From contig DVOC01000025.1 in assembly GCA_018713905.1 (NCBI GenBank), positions 1 to 41,785 of the forward strand: a stretch of 41,785 nt of DNA. Direction: 5' to 3'. Below are positions 1-8,659 of this stretch, piece by piece. Each line of letters opens with the position of its first letter. Positions within the stretch are counted from its first letter, which is position 1. The DNA is from Candidatus Fimimonas merdipullorum. GTDB taxonomy: Bacteria > Bacillota > Clostridia > Christensenellales > CAG-314. A program made the translations under genes and the position numbers. The notes under the pieces were generated by a model. That model did not search any database. It saw nothing but the letters and a program-made list of their open reading frames with translations, and was not told where the DNA came from.

Positions 1-94
1 TTCGCTTATTATGTAAACACTCATATTGTAATTGTGCCATTTGCAACATTTATTGCACAAACCACCAACACAACAGTCGCCGGCTGCGCAAGCC

Positions 95-121
95 CCCGAC
101 TGGCTAGGGTAGCAGGATTTG
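95..121. repeat. 27-bp direct repeat (copy 1), containing the last ~20 nt of tRNA-Gln (antisense); att-like remnant
   Basis: cccgactggctagggtagcaggatttg is identical to 286-312, which overlaps the 3' end of the tRNA-Gln gene. Confidence 0.85.
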
Positions 122-168
122 TCGCTGCGAAGCAGCGTAAGCGGAGCGACGACGTCGCGGAGCGCTAC
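122..168. repeat. REP-like palindromic intergenic sequence
   Basis: gtcgctgcgaagcagcgtaagcggagcgac contains nested inverted repeats (CGCTGC-GAA-GCAGCG; outer GTCGCT...AGCGAC), followed by gacgtcgcggagcg. Confidence 0.4.
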
Positions 169-228
169 GTTATTTCAAACTGTCCTGACTACACGCAAAA
201 CAAGGGCAGTCACGCCAAACAGGAGAAA

Positions 229-264
229 AGAAAAAGTGTGCAACCACATGCACACTTTTCTTTG
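229..264 (-). terminator. Rho-independent terminator downstream of tRNA-Gln
   Basis: Inverted repeat aaagtgtgca-accaca-tgcacactttt, with a T-rich tract on the minus strand; lies just past the tRNA 3' end. Confidence 0.65.
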
Positions 265-291
265 CGACCATAAGGGCGTCGACTGCCCGAC

Positions 292-367
292 TGGCTAGGG
301 TAGCAGGATTTGAACCTGCGAAATGACGGAGTCAGAATCCGTTGCCTTACCGCTTGGCTATACCCCA
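292..367 (-). tRNA. tRNA-Gln (anticodon CUG), CCA encoded
   Basis: Reverse complement TGGGGTATAGCCAAGCGGTAAGGCAACGGATTCTGACTCCGTCATTTCGCAGGTTCAAATCCTGCTACCCTAGCCA folds as a cloverleaf; anticodon loop TTCTGAC. Confidence 0.95.
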
Positions 368-507
368 ATATCGTAGGTTTACAGTATAAAACTTTTTGTT
401 CTTTTTGTCAATCGATTTGCCGCAATTAGCCTCAAAATATATGCCGCCCTGCAAGCCCTTTCGACAAAACACGCGGCGGAGGGGTGCGAGGCGAAGGTAT
501 ATAGCGG

Positions 508-536
508 TTGACAAAGACCATAATATGTAATATAAT
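508..536 (+). promoter_or_regulatory. Consensus sigma-70/A promoter for rho
   Basis: TTGACA - 17 bp - TATAAT, exact consensus. Confidence 0.85.
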
Positions 537-664
537 AAAGTCAAGTTTCAAACTACTTTATTTTTTTACCGCAGCGTGCGGGTGTTACCGCAGCCTGCAG
601 AGGTTTCCTTGCTTAAAGGGTTATTTTTTGCAAACGTCGTTTTGCTTGTATTTTCGGAGGATTT

Positions 665-2059
665 ATGACTAAACTTTATAACAGCCTTGAGGATTTGGTG
701 GCAGACTTGGAAAAACTCACCGTACCTGCGCTACGCGAAAAAGCTCGGGAATTTTATATCGTGCCCAAAAACCGCAAGCGCGACGAATTGGTGTCGCTGA
801 TAATTGCCGCGTACAAGGGAGAGATGACTCCGGAAAAGCGCATAAAATCGGGACGTCCCACAAAGCGTTGGGGCAAGGTGGAGGTGACGGATCCTTCCAC
901 TTCGGCGCAGAACGACAACGTGGACGAATCCTATCCGCGTCAGGGCATATTGGAAGTAATGTCCGACGGCTACGGCTTTGTGCGCACCAACAACTATTCC
1001 GCCACAACGGGCAGGGACTACTACATTTCCTCCGGCGTGATAACGCGCATGAACCTTCGCGCGGGGGACAAGCTGAAGGTGGTGCTGCACAAGTATCCCG
1101 ACAGAATATCCCCAAACGCCATTTTCGTGCAGGAGATAAACGATCAGCCCTGCGCCACGATAGAGCGCAAGGCTTTCGACACGCTGGAAGCGTGCTATCC
1201 CGACCAGCGCATAGTCATGGAAACGGACAAGCGGGAATATTCGCTGCGCGCGCTGGATCTGGTCGCGCCCATAGGCAAAGGTCAGCGCGGCCTGATAGTG
1301 GCTCCGCCCAAGACGGGCAAAACCATTCTGCTCAAAAAGATAGCCACGGCGGTGCGCAAAAACAATCCGGAAATACACCTCACCGTACTGCTGATAGACG
1401 AACGTCCCGAGGAAGTTACGGACTTCAAGGAGAGCGTAGACTGCGACGTGGTGTATTCCACCTTCGATCAACCCCCTCAAAACCACACGCGCATTGCGGA
1501 ATTGGTGTTTGCCAACGCCAGACGGCGCGTAGAGCAGGGGCAGGACGTAATGATATTGCTGGACAGCATAACGCGGCTGGGGCGCGCCTACAACCAGACT
1601 GCGGAGCAGTCGGGCAGGACGCTTACCGGCGGTTTGGACATAAGCGCCTTGCAGGAACCTAAAAAGATGTTCGGTGCGGGGCGCAACGTAAAGGGCGGAG
1701 GCAGCCTTACCGTGCTTGCCACGGCGCTTATCGACACGGGCAGCAAAATGGACGACATAATTTACGAGGAATTCAAGGGCACGGGCAACATGGAAATACA
1801 GCTTGACCGCAAAATGTCGGAAATGCGTATTTTCCCCGCCATAGACCTCAACAGAAGCAGCACCCGCAACGAGGAAAAGCTGTTCACTCAGGAGCAGTTC
1901 GAGGGGGCGTATATCATAAGAAAAATGCTGTCGAGGGAAGATTCGGCGCGCGCCACCGAGGAATTGCTGGAGCTCATCATGGCTACAAGCAACAACGCCG
2001 AAACGATAGATATGCTCAAAAGGCTTATGCGTTCGTCGCAGCTGCGGCGCAGGAGCTGA
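665..2059 (+). CDS. rho: Transcription termination factor Rho
   Basis: N-terminal Rho_N region, cold-shock-like RNA-binding domain, Walker [25 protein letters not shown] motif. Confidence 0.97.
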   Translation: MTKLYNSLEDLVADLEKLTVPALREKAREFYIVPKNRKRDELVSLIIAAYKGEMTPEKRIKSGRPTKRWGKVEVTDPSTSAQNDNVDESYPRQGILEVMSDGYGFVRTNNYSATTGRDYYISSGVITRMNLRAGDKLKVVLHKYPDRISPNAIFVQEINDQPCATIERKAFDTLEACYPDQRIVMETDKREYSLRALDLVAPIGKGQRGLIVAPPKTGKTILLKKIATAVRKNNPEIHLTVLLIDERPEEVTDFKESVDCDVVYSTFDQPPQNHTRIAELVFANARRRVEQGQDVMILLDSITRLGRAYNQTAEQSGRTLTGGLDISALQEPKKMFGAGRNVKGGGSLTVLATALIDTGSKMDDIIYEEFKGTGNMEIQLDRKMSEMRIFPAIDLNRSSTRNEEKLFTQEQFEGAYIIRKMLSREDSARATEELLELIMATSNNAETIDMLKRLMRSSQLRRRS

Positions 2060-2060
2060 C

Positions 2061-3128
2061 ATGAAACGGGTAGTAGTGGGCATGAGCGGCGGCGTGGACA
2101 GCGCCGTTTCCGCATGGCTGCTCAAACAGCAGGGATACGACGTCACGGCGTTGTTTATGCACAACTGGGAGGAGCAGCAGGACGGCTGCTGCACGGCGGA
2201 GCAGGACTACGAGGACGTCAGGCGCGTATCGGAAAAGCTGGGCATTGCCTACTATTCGGTAAACTTTGCCAAGCAGTATATGGACAGGGTGTTTAGCTAC
2301 TTTTTGGAAGAATACAAAAAGGGACGTACCCCCAACCCGGACGTGCTGTGCAACAGGGAGATAAAGTTCGGCCCCTTTTTGCAATATGCAAAGGCGTTGG
2401 GCGCCGACTATATCGCCACTGGGCACTATTGCGGAATACGCCACGAAAACGGCGTTCACTATCTGCTTAAAGCCAAGGACAAAGAAAAGGATCAGACCTA
2501 CTTTCTCAATCAGCTTTCCCAAAGCCAGCTTGCCGACGTGATTTTTCCCCTTGCCGACGTGACCAAAAGCCGCGTGAGGGAAATAGCGGAGCAGTTGCAG
2601 CTGTCCAACGCCAAAAAGAAGGACAGCACGGGCATATGCTTCATAGGCGAGCGCAACTTCCGCAATTTTCTGCAAAACTATCTGCCCTCTACGCCGGGGG
2701 ACATAGTGGACGTCAACGGCAAAAAGGTGGGCAGGCACATGGGACTTATGTATTATACCCTCGGTCAGCGGCGCGGACTTGGACTTGGCGGCACAGCGGA
2801 GGGGTGCGGACGGTGGTTCGTGGCGGAAAAGGACGTCAAAAACAACCTGCTGGTGGTTTCCCACGGCGACGAGAGCGTGCTTATGTCCAAGGGACTTTAC
2901 GCCGAAAACCTCAACTGGATACCTTCGCCGCCGGCGCAAAGCTTTTGCTGCAACGCCAAGTTCCGTTACAGACAGCCGGAGCAGCAGGTAACGGTCACGC
3001 TTAAAGGCAACGGCGCGGAGGTGGCTTTTGCCTGTCCGCAGCGGGCGGTGACTCCCGGTCAGTACGTGGTGTTCTACGACGAGGAAAAGTGCCTCGGCGG
3101 CGGAGTGATAGAAGAAGTTTACAAATAA
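2061..3128 (+). CDS. mnmA: tRNA 2-thiouridine(34) synthase MnmA
   Basis: PP-loop GMSGGVDSAVSAWLLKQQGYDV; HNWEE; GHYCGI; STGICFIGERNFRNFL. Confidence 0.96.
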   Translation: MKRVVVGMSGGVDSAVSAWLLKQQGYDVTALFMHNWEEQQDGCCTAEQDYEDVRRVSEKLGIAYYSVNFAKQYMDRVFSYFLEEYKKGRTPNPDVLCNREIKFGPFLQYAKALGADYIATGHYCGIRHENGVHYLLKAKDKEKDQTYFLNQLSQSQLADVIFPLADVTKSRVREIAEQLQLSNAKKKDSTGICFIGERNFRNFLQNYLPSTPGDIVDVNGKKVGRHMGLMYYTLGQRRGLGLGGTAEGCGRWFVAEKDVKNNLLVVSHGDESVLMSKGLYAENLNWIPSPPAQSFCCNAKFRYRQPEQQVTVTLKGNGAEVAFACPQRAVTPGQYVVFYDEEKCLGGGVIEEVYK

Positions 3129-3138
3129 CGGTGTACGT

Positions 3139-4002
3139 ATGAATGATATGGCGAAAAACACGCCGACGGTATCGGAGATAGTGGACGAATTGGCAAAGGA
3201 ACAGCCTCCCAAGCGCATTTGGGAGGTGGATTTCGTACGCGGACTTATGATACTGTTCGTGGTGTGGGATCACTTCATGTACGACGTGTCGGCGTTCGAG
3301 CCTTACCAAAGCGGCTTGTTCAATTGGTTGTACGCGCTTTCCGCCCGTTATTACAGCGGAGTGCTGCGGCAGGTGGCTCAGCCTGTTTTCGTCACCATGT
3401 TCGTGTTTACAAGCGGCGTGTCCTGCAGTTTCTCCCGCAGCAACGGCAAGCGCGCACTGCGCATGATGGCGTTTGCGCTGCTGTTTACGGCGGCGACGAG
3501 GGCTGCCGAGGAGATAGTTCGCGCCGACGTCACTATATATTTCAACGTCATTCACGTCATTGCGCTGTCCGTCGCGCTGTACACGGCGGTGGAATGGGTG
3601 TGGAAAAAGTGCGTCAAGGGGTGGCAGAAAAACCTTTTCGGCATTGTGATGACGGCGGTGACGCTTGCCGTCATAATAGTGGGCGCATGCGCCAATGCCA
3701 AACCGTGGACTAACGACAACCCCTTGTGGTTTTTCCTTGCAATGCACAACAGTCAGAAGGTACCCGCCTTTACCCACTTCTACGGCGGCGACTATCTGCC
3801 CTTTTTCCCCGCATTCGGCTGGTTTCTGGTGGGTGCGTTTCTGGGCAAGTTTCTGTACCGGCAAAGACAATCTCTCTTTCCCACCGTCAACGAAAAGTGG
3901 GTTTGCCCCGTCACCTTCTGCGGCAGACACGCCATATGGATATACTTCGGCAGTCAGCTGTTTATGTACGGACTGTTTTATCTGTTCTGCGTGCTGATAT
4001 GA
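3139..4002 (+). CDS. DUF1624/HGSNAT-like (heparan-alpha-glucosaminide N-acetyltransferase catalytic domain-like) membrane protein
   Basis: RIWEVDFVRGLMILFVVWDHFMYDV motif plus multiple TM segments. Confidence 0.75.
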   Translation: MNDMAKNTPTVSEIVDELAKEQPPKRIWEVDFVRGLMILFVVWDHFMYDVSAFEPYQSGLFNWLYALSARYYSGVLRQVAQPVFVTMFVFTSGVSCSFSRSNGKRALRMMAFALLFTAATRAAEEIVRADVTIYFNVIHVIALSVALYTAVEWVWKKCVKGWQKNLFGIVMTAVTLAVIIVGACANAKPWTNDNPLWFFLAMHNSQKVPAFTHFYGGDYLPFFPAFGWFLVGAFLGKFLYRQRQSLFPTVNEKWVCPVTFCGRHAIWIYFGSQLFMYGLFYLFCVLI

Positions 4003-4078
4003 CCTATTTTTGCCCTCTCCAAAAGAAGTGTAACTCAAAAGTCGGATAGATATTTGATAGTTAAATTATTGCTTTCCA

Positions 4079-4114
4079 CCGAGTTCGGTATCCTGTCGGA
4101 CTCGGTTTTTTTTG
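4079..4114 (+). terminator. Rho-independent terminator
   Basis: CCGAGT...ACTCGG stem followed by TTTTTTTT. Confidence 0.8.
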
Positions 4115-4409
4115 TTTTACGGCTATCGTTCATTGTCGCCTGCGTACCGCGTGACCGTATAAGCCCTGCCCGCCTACCTTCCCGAAAAACGTATTTACAG
4201 CCTGTCGTGCAGACGGGCAAACGCACTCGGCGGTTGCGGCAGTACGTCGTTGGCGCAAATTATGGAAAGACGAGGCGCGTGGTGAAAGCGGGGCGAGGCA
4301 GGACAAAGGTCTTGCGGCGTTGCAATGCGGTGTTTTTTGTAAGCCTGCAAGGGCGTAATACGTCGGCAAAATTTCGGTGCAAAAAAACGCGCGGCGCAGG
4401 CGTATTTTA

Positions 4410-4438
4410 TTGACAACAAAGGCAAACGGCGGTATACT
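4410..4438 (+). promoter_or_regulatory. Sigma-A type promoter upstream of TPP riboswitch
   Basis: TTGACA - 17 bp - TATACT. Confidence 0.8.
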
Positions 4439-4442
4439 TAAT

Positions 4443-4522
4443 GGGCTGGGGGTGCCCCGTGTGTCGGGGCTGAGAAATACCCTTTGAACTTGTCAAGTCA
4501 GTACTTGCGTAAGGAAGCGAAA
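4443..4522 (+). promoter_or_regulatory. TPP (THI-box) riboswitch
   Basis: gggctgggggtgcccc...ggggctgagaaataccctttgaacttgtcaagtcagtacttgcgtaaggaagc matches the THI-box core (CUGAGA...ACCCUUUGAAC...). Confidence 0.93.
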
Positions 4523-4593
4523 ACAAAATCATACGTTGTTTCCTGCAAGTTTTCGGCTTATAAGTTGAAAACTATTTTGTTTGGGAGGAAAAA

Positions 4594-5709
4594 ATGGATC
4601 AATATCTCAATTCCGATATGGCGGAAAACTATCTGGATTTTCTGGGCGAGGTTACCGACCTTATCTCTGCCGTTGCGCTGTACATAACCATAGCGCTGGC
4701 GGTGGGACTCATCATCTACGCCATTGTGATACGCAACCGCGACGAGCAGTACCTTGCCGGTGCGCGCAAGCTTATGGCGGGCATGATCAGTGGTTACGCC
4801 GTGGGCGTGATATCCGTGCTGGGTTCGTACAATTTGGCTCGCGACGTGTGGAAGGGCGACCTCAACACAAATTGGTGGCTTATGGCGGGCATGTTTGCCC
4901 TTGCCGCAGTAGGGCTTGTGGTAGTGCTGGTGCTGTGGAAGAAAAAGCCTGCCGCAGCCAAGTGGACGGGGCTGGGCTTCGGCATTGCCCTCGTGGCGTA
5001 TTCCGTCGTGCTGCTGTTCGTGGTCAAGCCGGAGCAGGGGTACGAGCCTATCACTTCCAAGACGCTTATGTACGTGTTTTCGGCAATAGTAATTGCCGTA
5101 ATAGCCGTTCTGGCGTTTTTGGGCGGAAGCGAAAACAAGCAGTATAACACCAAGGCGCTCACCTACGGCGCCATATGCATTGCGCTGTCCTTTGCGCTTT
5201 CCTACATAAAATTCTTTCAGCTGCCGCAACACGGCTCGGTGACCTTCGCCAGCCTGCTGCCGCTGGCGCTGTACTCCTATATGTTCGGCACCAAAAAGGG
5301 CGTTATTGCCGGTATCATTTACGGATTTCTGCAATTTATACAATCTCCCTCCTTCTACGAGCCTATGCAGGCGCTGCTGGACTACCCCATAGCCTTTGCC
5401 GCCATAGGCGTAGCCGGCATAGCGCGCAAGTTTGCCTTTCTGAAGGGGGACGTGCGGCTGGAATTTGCCGTAGGCACCACCATAGCCGTGTTGCTGAGGT
5501 ACGTTTCCCACGTCATCAGCGGATACTTCGTGTTCTATTCGTGGCGGCAGGAGGGCTACTCTCCGCTGACGTGGGCGTTGGTGTACAACCTGTTTACCAT
5601 TGCCGACCTCGGCATAGTGCTGGTGGTGGGCGTCATTGCCCTCTCCTCCAAGACGGTGCGCAGGCTGGTGCTTGCCGCCGACAGTCAGGCAGAACCCATA
5701 TTGGCGTAA
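4594..5709 (+). CDS. thiT: ThiT-like energy-coupled thiamine transporter with a ~190-aa N-terminal membrane extension
   Basis: C-terminal half (LTYGAICIALSFALSYIKFFQLPQHGSVTFASLLPLALYSYMFGTKKGVIAGIIYGFLQFI) is ThiT-like; preceded by a TPP riboswitch. Confidence 0.9.
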   Translation: MDQYLNSDMAENYLDFLGEVTDLISAVALYITIALAVGLIIYAIVIRNRDEQYLAGARKLMAGMISGYAVGVISVLGSYNLARDVWKGDLNTNWWLMAGMFALAAVGLVVVLVLWKKKPAAAKWTGLGFGIALVAYSVVLLFVVKPEQGYEPITSKTLMYVFSAIVIAVIAVLAFLGGSENKQYNTKALTYGAICIALSFALSYIKFFQLPQHGSVTFASLLPLALYSYMFGTKKGVIAGIIYGFLQFIQSPSFYEPMQALLDYPIAFAAIGVAGIARKFAFLKGDVRLEFAVGTTIAVLLRYVSHVISGYFVFYSWRQEGYSPLTWALVYNLFTIADLGIVLVVGVIALSSKTVRRLVLAADSQAEPILA

Positions 5710-5724
5710 TACCTTCGCAATATG

Positions 5725-5757
5725 CGTGCGCTTCCTTTGGGAGCGCACGTTTTTTTT
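5725..5757 (+). terminator. Rho-independent terminator
   Basis: cgtgcgctt-cctttggg-agcgcacg followed by TTTTTTTT. Confidence 0.85.
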
Positions 5758-6646
5758 GTGAAGCTTCTCCGATACGCCGCCTTTTTGTCTTTTGGCGGGG
5801 CGGCGCAAGGGAACTGCCCTCAAGTGACTTTGGCTTTTGCGTGAACGTGCCCTTTTCGCCCTGCGGTATTTTGTTTTTTGCGGTGGGGCGTGAATGCCCT
5901 TGCATTGTTGCGCCCTCCGCGCCCTGACTTACTCATCGCAGAGCACGTTTTGGCGACGGTTCGCCCTGCAAGAGTTGTTTCACCCGTGTCGGACGAGTAC
6001 GGACGCACTGTGGGCGAAATTAAATGCGTGCCGTTATGGAATGCGCGGAATTTTGCGCTGCTGTGGGTGTGCCTTGCCGTAGGCGCAGTGGCGGGGCAAA
6101 CCTTGCGCACAATGCCCTTGTACGTTTCGTGTGCTTGCAAGACGGAAAAATAATAATTTCCTCAAGCGAATGCGTTCGGGGCAACGCCGCAAGTGCATTG
6201 TCGGGAAAAACGCTCACAACGCCCCTCATTTATCGCTACTGCGAAGCGACAAACTAAAACCGACGGTTTTGAAAAAAATGATAAGGAGCATTTTATTCGG
6301 TGTTGACGAAGGGGCTACACCCGCCGTTATCGTACGTCGGAACCTCGACAAAAACGCCTTGCCCTTTCGCTATAAGCACAGCAATAATGAATTTTAGCAA
6401 GCATAGTTCTTTTATATTTATCGCTAAAATACGTAAAGGCGCGCAAACACTAACACGATACTGTTATTTTCCTCTTAAAATTGCATATAGTGAGCAAAAT
6501 CGAAAAAAAATTATAATTTTAGCAACTTTTTTTGAAAACCATCTATACAAAGCCGTTTTCCTGTGGTATAATGTATGCGGAATTATGCGGCGTCCGTAAG
6601 GGCGGACGTCGGCATGCATACGCCGTGCGGCAAAGGATGAAAGGTT

Positions 6647-8158
6647 ATGGAAAAAGTAGCATTGATCGATTTAGGTTCCAATACTGCCAGACTGGTGATT
6701 TACGACGTGCTGGACGGGGGATACTTTGTGGTGTCGGAAGATTACCACGAGGCTGTTCGTCTTGGCGAAACGGAGGCGGACGGCAACCTCAAGCAGACGC
6801 GCATAATGCAGGCGATAAACACCTTAAAGCTGTTCAAGGAAATTTGCATGATAAAGGGTGTGGACAAGGTGGTGGCAGTGGCTACCGCCGCCGTGCGCCG
6901 CGCAAACAACCAAAAGACCTTTCTTTCCGACGTGTATAACCAAACGGGCATACGCATTACGGTAGTTTCCGAGGATGAGGAAGCCAACTACGTGTATCAG
7001 GGCGTGATAAACTCTATGGATATTCCCCGCGGGCTGATAATGGAAATAGGCGGAGGCTCCACCAAGGTAGTTTACTACAACCGCCGCACCATATTGCACA
7101 CCAAGATATTCGAGTTCGGCGCCGTCACCCTTACCAACAAGTTCTTCATTCCCGGCAAAGCGCCCGAGCAATGCTCCGACGACATAGTAAACTACGTCAA
7201 GTCGCAGCTGGAACAGGTAGAGTGGTTCAAGGAGATAGATCCCGACACGCAGCTGATAGGCGTTGGGGGCAGCTGCCGCAATCTGGCGCGGATAGTGTGC
7301 AAAGTCAAAAAGTACCCGCTGGACATGGTGCACAACCTCAACATGCAGGTGGAGGACTTCAACTATATCTACAATATGATCCGCACGCTGGATCTGGACA
7401 AAAAACGCCGCATAAAGGGTTTAAGCTCTGCGCGCGCAGACGTATTCCCCGCCGCGCTGGCGTTTATCAAGGCGTTTGTAGATCACCTCGGGTTTACCAA
7501 AATCATTTCCTCCGGCAGCGGTCTGCGCGAGGGCGTAATGTTCAACTATGCCGTGCCGCAAACGTTGGAAAAGCCCATCAGCGACGTGCTCGGGCACAGC
7601 CTGCTGACGCTGGCGGCGCATATGGGGGTAAACATTCCCCACGCCGAACAGACCTTCAATTTGTGCGTGCAGCTGTTCAAGCAGCTGCGAGTGCTGCACA
7701 AGTTCCCCCGCGCATACGTAAAGGTGCTGCGCGTGGCGGCAATACTGCACGAGGCGGGCAGCAAGTTCAAATACTACAACAACGCCAAGCATACGGCGTA
7801 CATGATACTCAACAGCAATCTTTACGGTATTTCCCACAAGGATATCGTGCTTGCCGCCTACGTCACCGACGTCAACAACCGCGAGGAAGTCAACGTCACC
7901 GACTGGGCAAAGTACAACGGTATTTTGCAGCCGGAGGACGTAGAGGCGGTCAAAAAGCTCTCCGTCATTCTGCGCCTTGCCACCGCGCTGGATTACAGCA
8001 TGCGCGGCGTGGTGAAGGAGATAAACTGCGACGTGTTGGGGGACAGCGTAATTATGAAAATGGAGCTGGAGGGGGACGCCACTTTGGAAAAGAAGGCGGC
8101 AAGCCTTGTCACTCTGGACTTCAAAAAGGTGTTCCGCAAAAATCTGGAAATGTTCTGA
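6647..8158 (+). CDS. ppx: Ppx/GppA-type exopolyphosphatase/guanosine pentaphosphatase
   Basis: ALIDLGSNTARLVIYDV; VATAAVRRANN; GLIMEIGGGSTKVV; C-terminal HD-like region. Confidence 0.92.
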   Translation: MEKVALIDLGSNTARLVIYDVLDGGYFVVSEDYHEAVRLGETEADGNLKQTRIMQAINTLKLFKEICMIKGVDKVVAVATAAVRRANNQKTFLSDVYNQTGIRITVVSEDEEANYVYQGVINSMDIPRGLIMEIGGGSTKVVYYNRRTILHTKIFEFGAVTLTNKFFIPGKAPEQCSDDIVNYVKSQLEQVEWFKEIDPDTQLIGVGGSCRNLARIVCKVKKYPLDMVHNLNMQVEDFNYIYNMIRTLDLDKKRRIKGLSSARADVFPAALAFIKAFVDHLGFTKIISSGSGLREGVMFNYAVPQTLEKPISDVLGHSLLTLAAHMGVNIPHAEQTFNLCVQLFKQLRVLHKFPRAYVKVLRVAAILHEAGSKFKYYNNAKHTAYMILNSNLYGISHKDIVLAAYVTDVNNREEVNVTDWAKYNGILQPEDVEAVKKLSVILRLATALDYSMRGVVKEINCDVLGDSVIMKMELEGDATLEKKAASLVTLDFKKVFRKNLEMF

Positions 8159-8170
8159 TACAAAATTTTT

Positions 8171-8203
8171 GCCCGAGGCATTGCCTCGGGCTTTTTGTTT
8201 GCG
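8171..8203 (+). terminator. Rho-independent terminator
   Basis: gcccgaggcattgcctcgggctttttg. Confidence 0.85.
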
Positions 8204-8509
8204 TATTTTGCCTGCGGCGGCGTGTTGACGGCAGTTTTGCTTTAAGTCGCGCGCCGTAGCCGTTCCCTTGCCGCAAGCGGTGCGGAGCGTGCTTTTGCAG
8301 TTCACAACACTTTGGGTAACTTTGCTCTATGCGGCGGCTGTTTGCTCCTCTCGTCAGGGCAGGTTTCTGCCGCGAGTGTAAATTTGGCGCAAAAAATTTC
8401 GGAGTGTCTTTTACGCTCCTTCGACATTGCAAGAAAGGGTTTGCTTGTGCAAAAGCGGGGCGGCGTGCGAACAACCGGTATCGCATCTTGCAAAACAGGC
8501 GCATTCACA

Positions 8510-8543
8510 AAAAAACTGCGGCTGACGTGCCGCAGTTTTTTTT
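8510..8543 (-). terminator. Terminator (bidirectional) downstream of the large lipoprotein gene
   Basis: aaaaaaactgcggctgacgtgccgcagtttttttt, symmetric A/T flanks. Confidence 0.8.
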
Positions 8544-8659
8544 GAGTGTAGTGAGGGAGTTTTTGCACACGAATGCAGTTGTATCTTTGCGGTTCAGCGG
8601 TGTAAATTTGCCCTGCCTGTACCGCAAAACCTCATACGTATGCGTTTTTGCGTGACATT

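Noticed and set aside
868-1662. Alternative-frame + strand ORFs inside rho, mnmA, ppx and others (e.g. 868-1662, 7171-8259, 21397-22590, 29506-30684)
   Set aside because: Fully nested in well-identified genes; Arg/Gly/Ala-rich frame-shadow translations with no motifs.
4054-4425. Small ORFs between the DUF1624 gene terminator and the TPP riboswitch
   Set aside because: Overlap each other on both strands, include the terminator itself, and show no protein-like pattern.
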